Positions 31,701 to 32,755 of a stretch of 32,755 bases of DNA are shown here, piece by piece (the first letter of the stretch is position 1; every line of letters starts with the position of its first letter). The notes under the pieces were generated by a model. That model had not been told where the DNA came from. It did no database searches and saw only the letters and a program-made list of their open reading frames with translations. The stretch covers positions 1 through 32,755 of the forward strand of contig JAAZBB010000046.1 in the NCBI GenBank assembly GCA_012514035.1, written 5' to 3'. The stretch is from Lentisphaerota bacterium. GTDB lineage: Bacteria > Verrucomicrobiota > Kiritimatiellia > CAIQIC01 > Lenti-01. The translations under genes and the position numbers were made by a program.

Positions 31701-32303
31701 GTCGAACACGATATCGTGCACCCGCACCGCGGACCGGGCATAGTAGTTCGTGTCCTTGGCCGGCGGCAGATCGGACGAGCCGTTCACGCGCGCGATGGCC
31801 AACCTATCGGGAAACACCGTGTAGTCGTCGTAGTCGCCGATCCAGCAGCCCATCAACAGCACGCCCGTCGCCTCGTCCCAGTACTCGCGGGCAATGGTTT
31901 GGACGCGCCATGAGCCGCCCGAAAGCCCGGCCAGATAGAACCGCTCCCGGGCGTACACGATCCGCCGCCGCACGTCGTCCAGGATCTCGCGGATTTTGAT
32001 GTCTTGGTTGGGGATCGACTCGTTGCGCAGTTCGTTGGCGCAGGCCAGGACCCAGCCGGCCGCCTCGCAACTCGGCTGCAGCTTGCTCATGCCGTAGCCG
32101 CTGTTCGCACCCGGATCGAAATACACCATCAGCGGTGGCGGAGCGTCCGGATCGTAGCTCGTCGGCAGGTAGAGGAGGTAGCTGGCGCCCGAGGTCCCCG
32201 CGGCGTAAACCGTGTTGGTCGTGCCGGGCACGTAATCGGCCCGCGCGACGCCGGCGCCACCCAACGCCAGTGCCAGCGCCCATCCCTGCCATGCCCGTTT
32301 CAT
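28722..32303 (-). CDS. Large secreted esterase-like protein with starch-binding-like and TSP3 repeats
   Basis: 1193-residue exported protein. Residues 1-22 are a signal peptide. Residues about 30-215 resemble an esterase/PHB-depolymerase alpha/beta-hydrolase, with G126-L-S128-G-G (nucleophile elbow) and H204 in F-D-G-G-H-E-I-G; the acid is not identified. Residues about 220-440 are helical. Residues about 445-625 look like a LamG/jelly-roll sandwich. TSP3-like calcium repeats (D-x-D-x-D-G-x-x-D-x-W-E) lie at 629-676, 799-846 and 956-1003. Residues 853-950 and 1011-1115 are two starch/glycogen-binding-like sandwiches (A-G-S-F-N-N-W and V-G-N-F-S-G-W, with L-K-F-A-A-N and F-K-F-V-A-N). The ATG at 32303 follows a near-adjacent AGGTGG. 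It converges on the GH13 gene and could bind the same glucan and remove acyl or ester groups. The catalytic claim is the weakest part. Confidence 0.85.
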   Translation of the reverse strand: MKRAWQGWALALALGGAGVARADYVPGTTNTVYAAGTSGASYLLYLPTSYDPDAPPPLMVYFDPGANSGYGMSKLQPSCEAAGWVLACANELRNESIPNQDIKIREILDDVRRRIVYARERFYLAGLSGGSWRVQTIAREYWDEATGVLLMGCWIGDYDDYTVFPDRLAIARVNGSSDLPPAKDTNYYARSAVRVHDIVFDGGHEIGPTQSISAALAWLEEDFAEVGHTYVPAGFEAAASGLVAAAQTAWDAADYGLVASNAAAAMLRYPMSSSVRAAEQWLFRVYTNGELRAQAEWTPASHEIWAASWMLMQRGLGTDAWFPRSFARAYFEAAVAVCSTNARALAECAHQILNDPACARSEWPRAEELAEAAFQLKTNHWRAPYVQHELAAQMGDLRGAWTRLQAAMDRMPGDLGNDALSNTYEDCEEEEEWRARTVAQIPAMPVVADFERLPMNRSVDGRQGWAVPWGGAWVQTQTVHNGLCALAVTGRESLVFFNCDESTNETVWIDFYLRPARSATDFTNALPPRAVAAFYVRSNGRLRVYDGSAGAWTELAHVPLPTDAWARISVCADGAGRQWSLRLNDTEIAAGLGFVNPTSVFAGVCFLHDGEAPAILDGLTVSSNAPEADTDRDGLPDAWEQAHGLNPADPTDAALDPDGDLFANCEEWRAGTSPNEWNAPTPATVYAEAVVGGAGVSLGGLLWTNAWHRHDRWVGDVLLIATNRTPLHFLTWTSNAYAFWGTYDAEPLVPDGTGIVENLGLSLASDEQVLLQGPFNGRYRVVLDASTGEFAVEWAGFHDADGDTMMDEWEQLHSGDSTALTPYGNPDGDAYPNLAEYFGGTDPLTRDPFSGYTSVSLAGSFNNWSTTQSPMTLVGDHVWQYTLWRSARTTTLKFAANGTWDVNWGDNQQATNVVSFRDMADVDGANIEMVTTNSGYVTLTFNDWTRKYAIVAQACDSDWDGIPDDWETARYTNSAFYGAADDPDGDGWANAAEYLENSDPFAADAGIATNERITVVGNFSGWNTALNPMEPVGNHLWILDLAFTNQAGAEFKFVANNDWATAWGATGSATFALPLQALGNFQGGSPNFKPAEPLDGVYRFTFNEACGLCTLDYAPHYLLHQAPVWTEVATNRAVVLTWFSSSDQSYALYGFTNLLAEPERLRAGIRATPPLNVVTQEIDPDRRLGVFQIRLEE

Positions 32304-32323
32304 GCCACCTGCTCGTGTTTCCC

Positions 32324-32351
32324 ATCATAGGCATTCCCTCCTGTTCAACAA
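32324..32351 (-). promoter_or_regulatory. Putative promoter of the large esterase-like gene
   Basis: On the minus strand TTGTTG (32346-32351), 16-base spacer, TATGAT (32324-32329). The transcript would start about 14 bases before the ATG. The 32304-32504 gap is divergent promoter DNA with no ORF. Confidence 0.4.
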
Positions 32352-32448
32352 GGGAAAAACCCCTCCGCACGCCATTGCACCCCATGCTTCCCTTCGTCGC
32401 TGCTCCCTTCGCAACCCCGCCAGCGGATCTTTCGGCGCGATTTGACGC

Positions 32449-32477
32449 CTGACGCCGGCACCCGGATGGGCTAGACT
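32449..32477 (+). promoter_or_regulatory. Putative promoter of the methyltransferase gene
   Basis: CTGACG (32449-32454), 17-base spacer, TAGACT (32472-32477). The predicted start lies about 20 bases before the ATG, just ahead of a CGGAGG ribosome site. Confidence 0.4.
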
Positions 32478-32504
32478 CCAGAACAACCACCGGAGGTTGC
32501 GCCA

Positions 32505-32755
32505 ATGAACGCCACAAATCCACCCCGCCTCTATTCCGACCTGGCCTGGCTGTGGCCGTTGTGGGGCGATCCGGCCGGCGAATACGCGAGCTTCGCCCGC
32601 CACGTCGCCGCACGCATCCGCCAGCGCGCGCGACGGACCGTCGAAACTTTCCTCGACGTCGCCTGCGGCGGCGGCAAAAACCTCTTCACCTTCAAGCGCT
32701 CCTTCCGCTGCGTCGGCCTCGACCTCAGCCCCGCCATGCTGGAGTTGGCCCGCAA
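32505..32755 (+). CDS. SAM-dependent methyltransferase, partial (5' end)
   Basis: The first 83 residues of a class I methyltransferase, cut by the right window edge. After Y-S-D-L-A-W-L-W-P-L-W (10-20), which resembles the start of small-molecule methyltransferases, comes the S-adenosylmethionine motif L-D-V-A-C-G-G-G-K-N (50-59) and the acidic motif V-G-L-D-L-S-P-A-M-L-E-L-A-R. A strong ribosome site (CGGAGG, eight bases upstream) supports the ATG at 32505. It is divergent from the esterase-like gene. The substrate cannot be judged from this part. Confidence 0.85.
   Translation, partial: MNATNPPRLYSDLAWLWPLWGDPAGEYASFARHVAARIRQRARRTVETFLDVACGGGKNLFTFKRSFRCVGLDLSPAMLELAR

Noticed and set aside
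28593-31913. A very long open frame on the plus strand (1106 codons)
   Set aside because: It lies antisense to the esterase-like gene; its composition (Arg/Pro/His-rich) is what GC-rich DNA gives opposite a real gene, and it has no domain or ribosome site.

Overview
GC-rich bacterial chromosomal DNA (roughly 64 % G+C by eye) carrying 24 confidently called protein genes, two short or uncertain ORFs, one partial gene at the right edge, many hairpin repeats and no RNA gene that I can recognise. The source looks like an uncultured member of the PVC group, most likely Kiritimatiellota or Verrucomicrobiota. This is inferred from very large secreted proteins with delta-60 or TSP3-type calcium repeats, a 'YALGLDP'-type C-terminal region, an exosortase/EpsI pair, a lysine-rich H1-like peptide, and numerous GC-rich hairpin repeats between genes. 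No marker gene settles the phylum.

Layout. 1-4.5 kb: a Na/Pi-cotransporter-like protein with PhoU domain, a small RRM RNA-binding protein with a strong terminator, a DEDDh exonuclease, a NifU-type Fe-S scaffold, and a micro-operon encoding a 28-residue Lys/Ala peptide. 4.5-8.2 kb (minus strand): the tight operon yicC-gmk-coaC-coaB (RNA turnover, GMP kinase, coenzyme A synthesis with CoaB and CoaC split), preceded by a secreted KTSR-phospholipase D-like protein. 8.6-14.5 kb (plus strand): a compact run of exosortase, EpsI-like protein with an inserted zinc-ribbon motif, UDP-glucuronate decarboxylase, FHA protein, PTS EIIA, Na+/H+ antiporter and a one-domain polysaccharide export protein. This reads as an envelope/exopolysaccharide locus with an ion-homeostasis module. 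14.9-18.4 kb: metF, rmlD, rmlB and a membrane TPR protein (folate metabolism plus dTDP-rhamnose synthesis).

18.5-20 kb: a type IV toxin-antitoxin pair AbiEi/AbiEii behind a perfect 13-bp-arm inverted repeat. 20.2-22.9 kb (minus strand): a secreted delta-60-repeat protein bracketed by an inverted pair of 39-bp repeats. 23.2-26.6 kb: lysA behind three copies of a TTTTCCACA-type palindrome, an uncharacterised small gene that may be frameshifted, and an unusual fusion of UPF0158, a 2[4Fe-4S] ferredoxin and a nitroreductase. 26.9-32.3 kb: a secreted GH13 glucan enzyme converging on a 1193-residue secreted esterase-like protein with two starch/glycogen-binding-like domains and three TSP3-like repeats. 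The right edge holds the start of a SAM methyltransferase.

The most interesting items are the UPF0158-ferredoxin-nitroreductase fusion, the lysine-rich micropeptide operon, the zinc-ribbon EpsI in the exosortase/capsule operon, the palindrome triplet before lysA, and the convergent secreted glucan-enzyme pair. Promoter calls are by eye; a -10 of the form TATGnT recurs at several starts.
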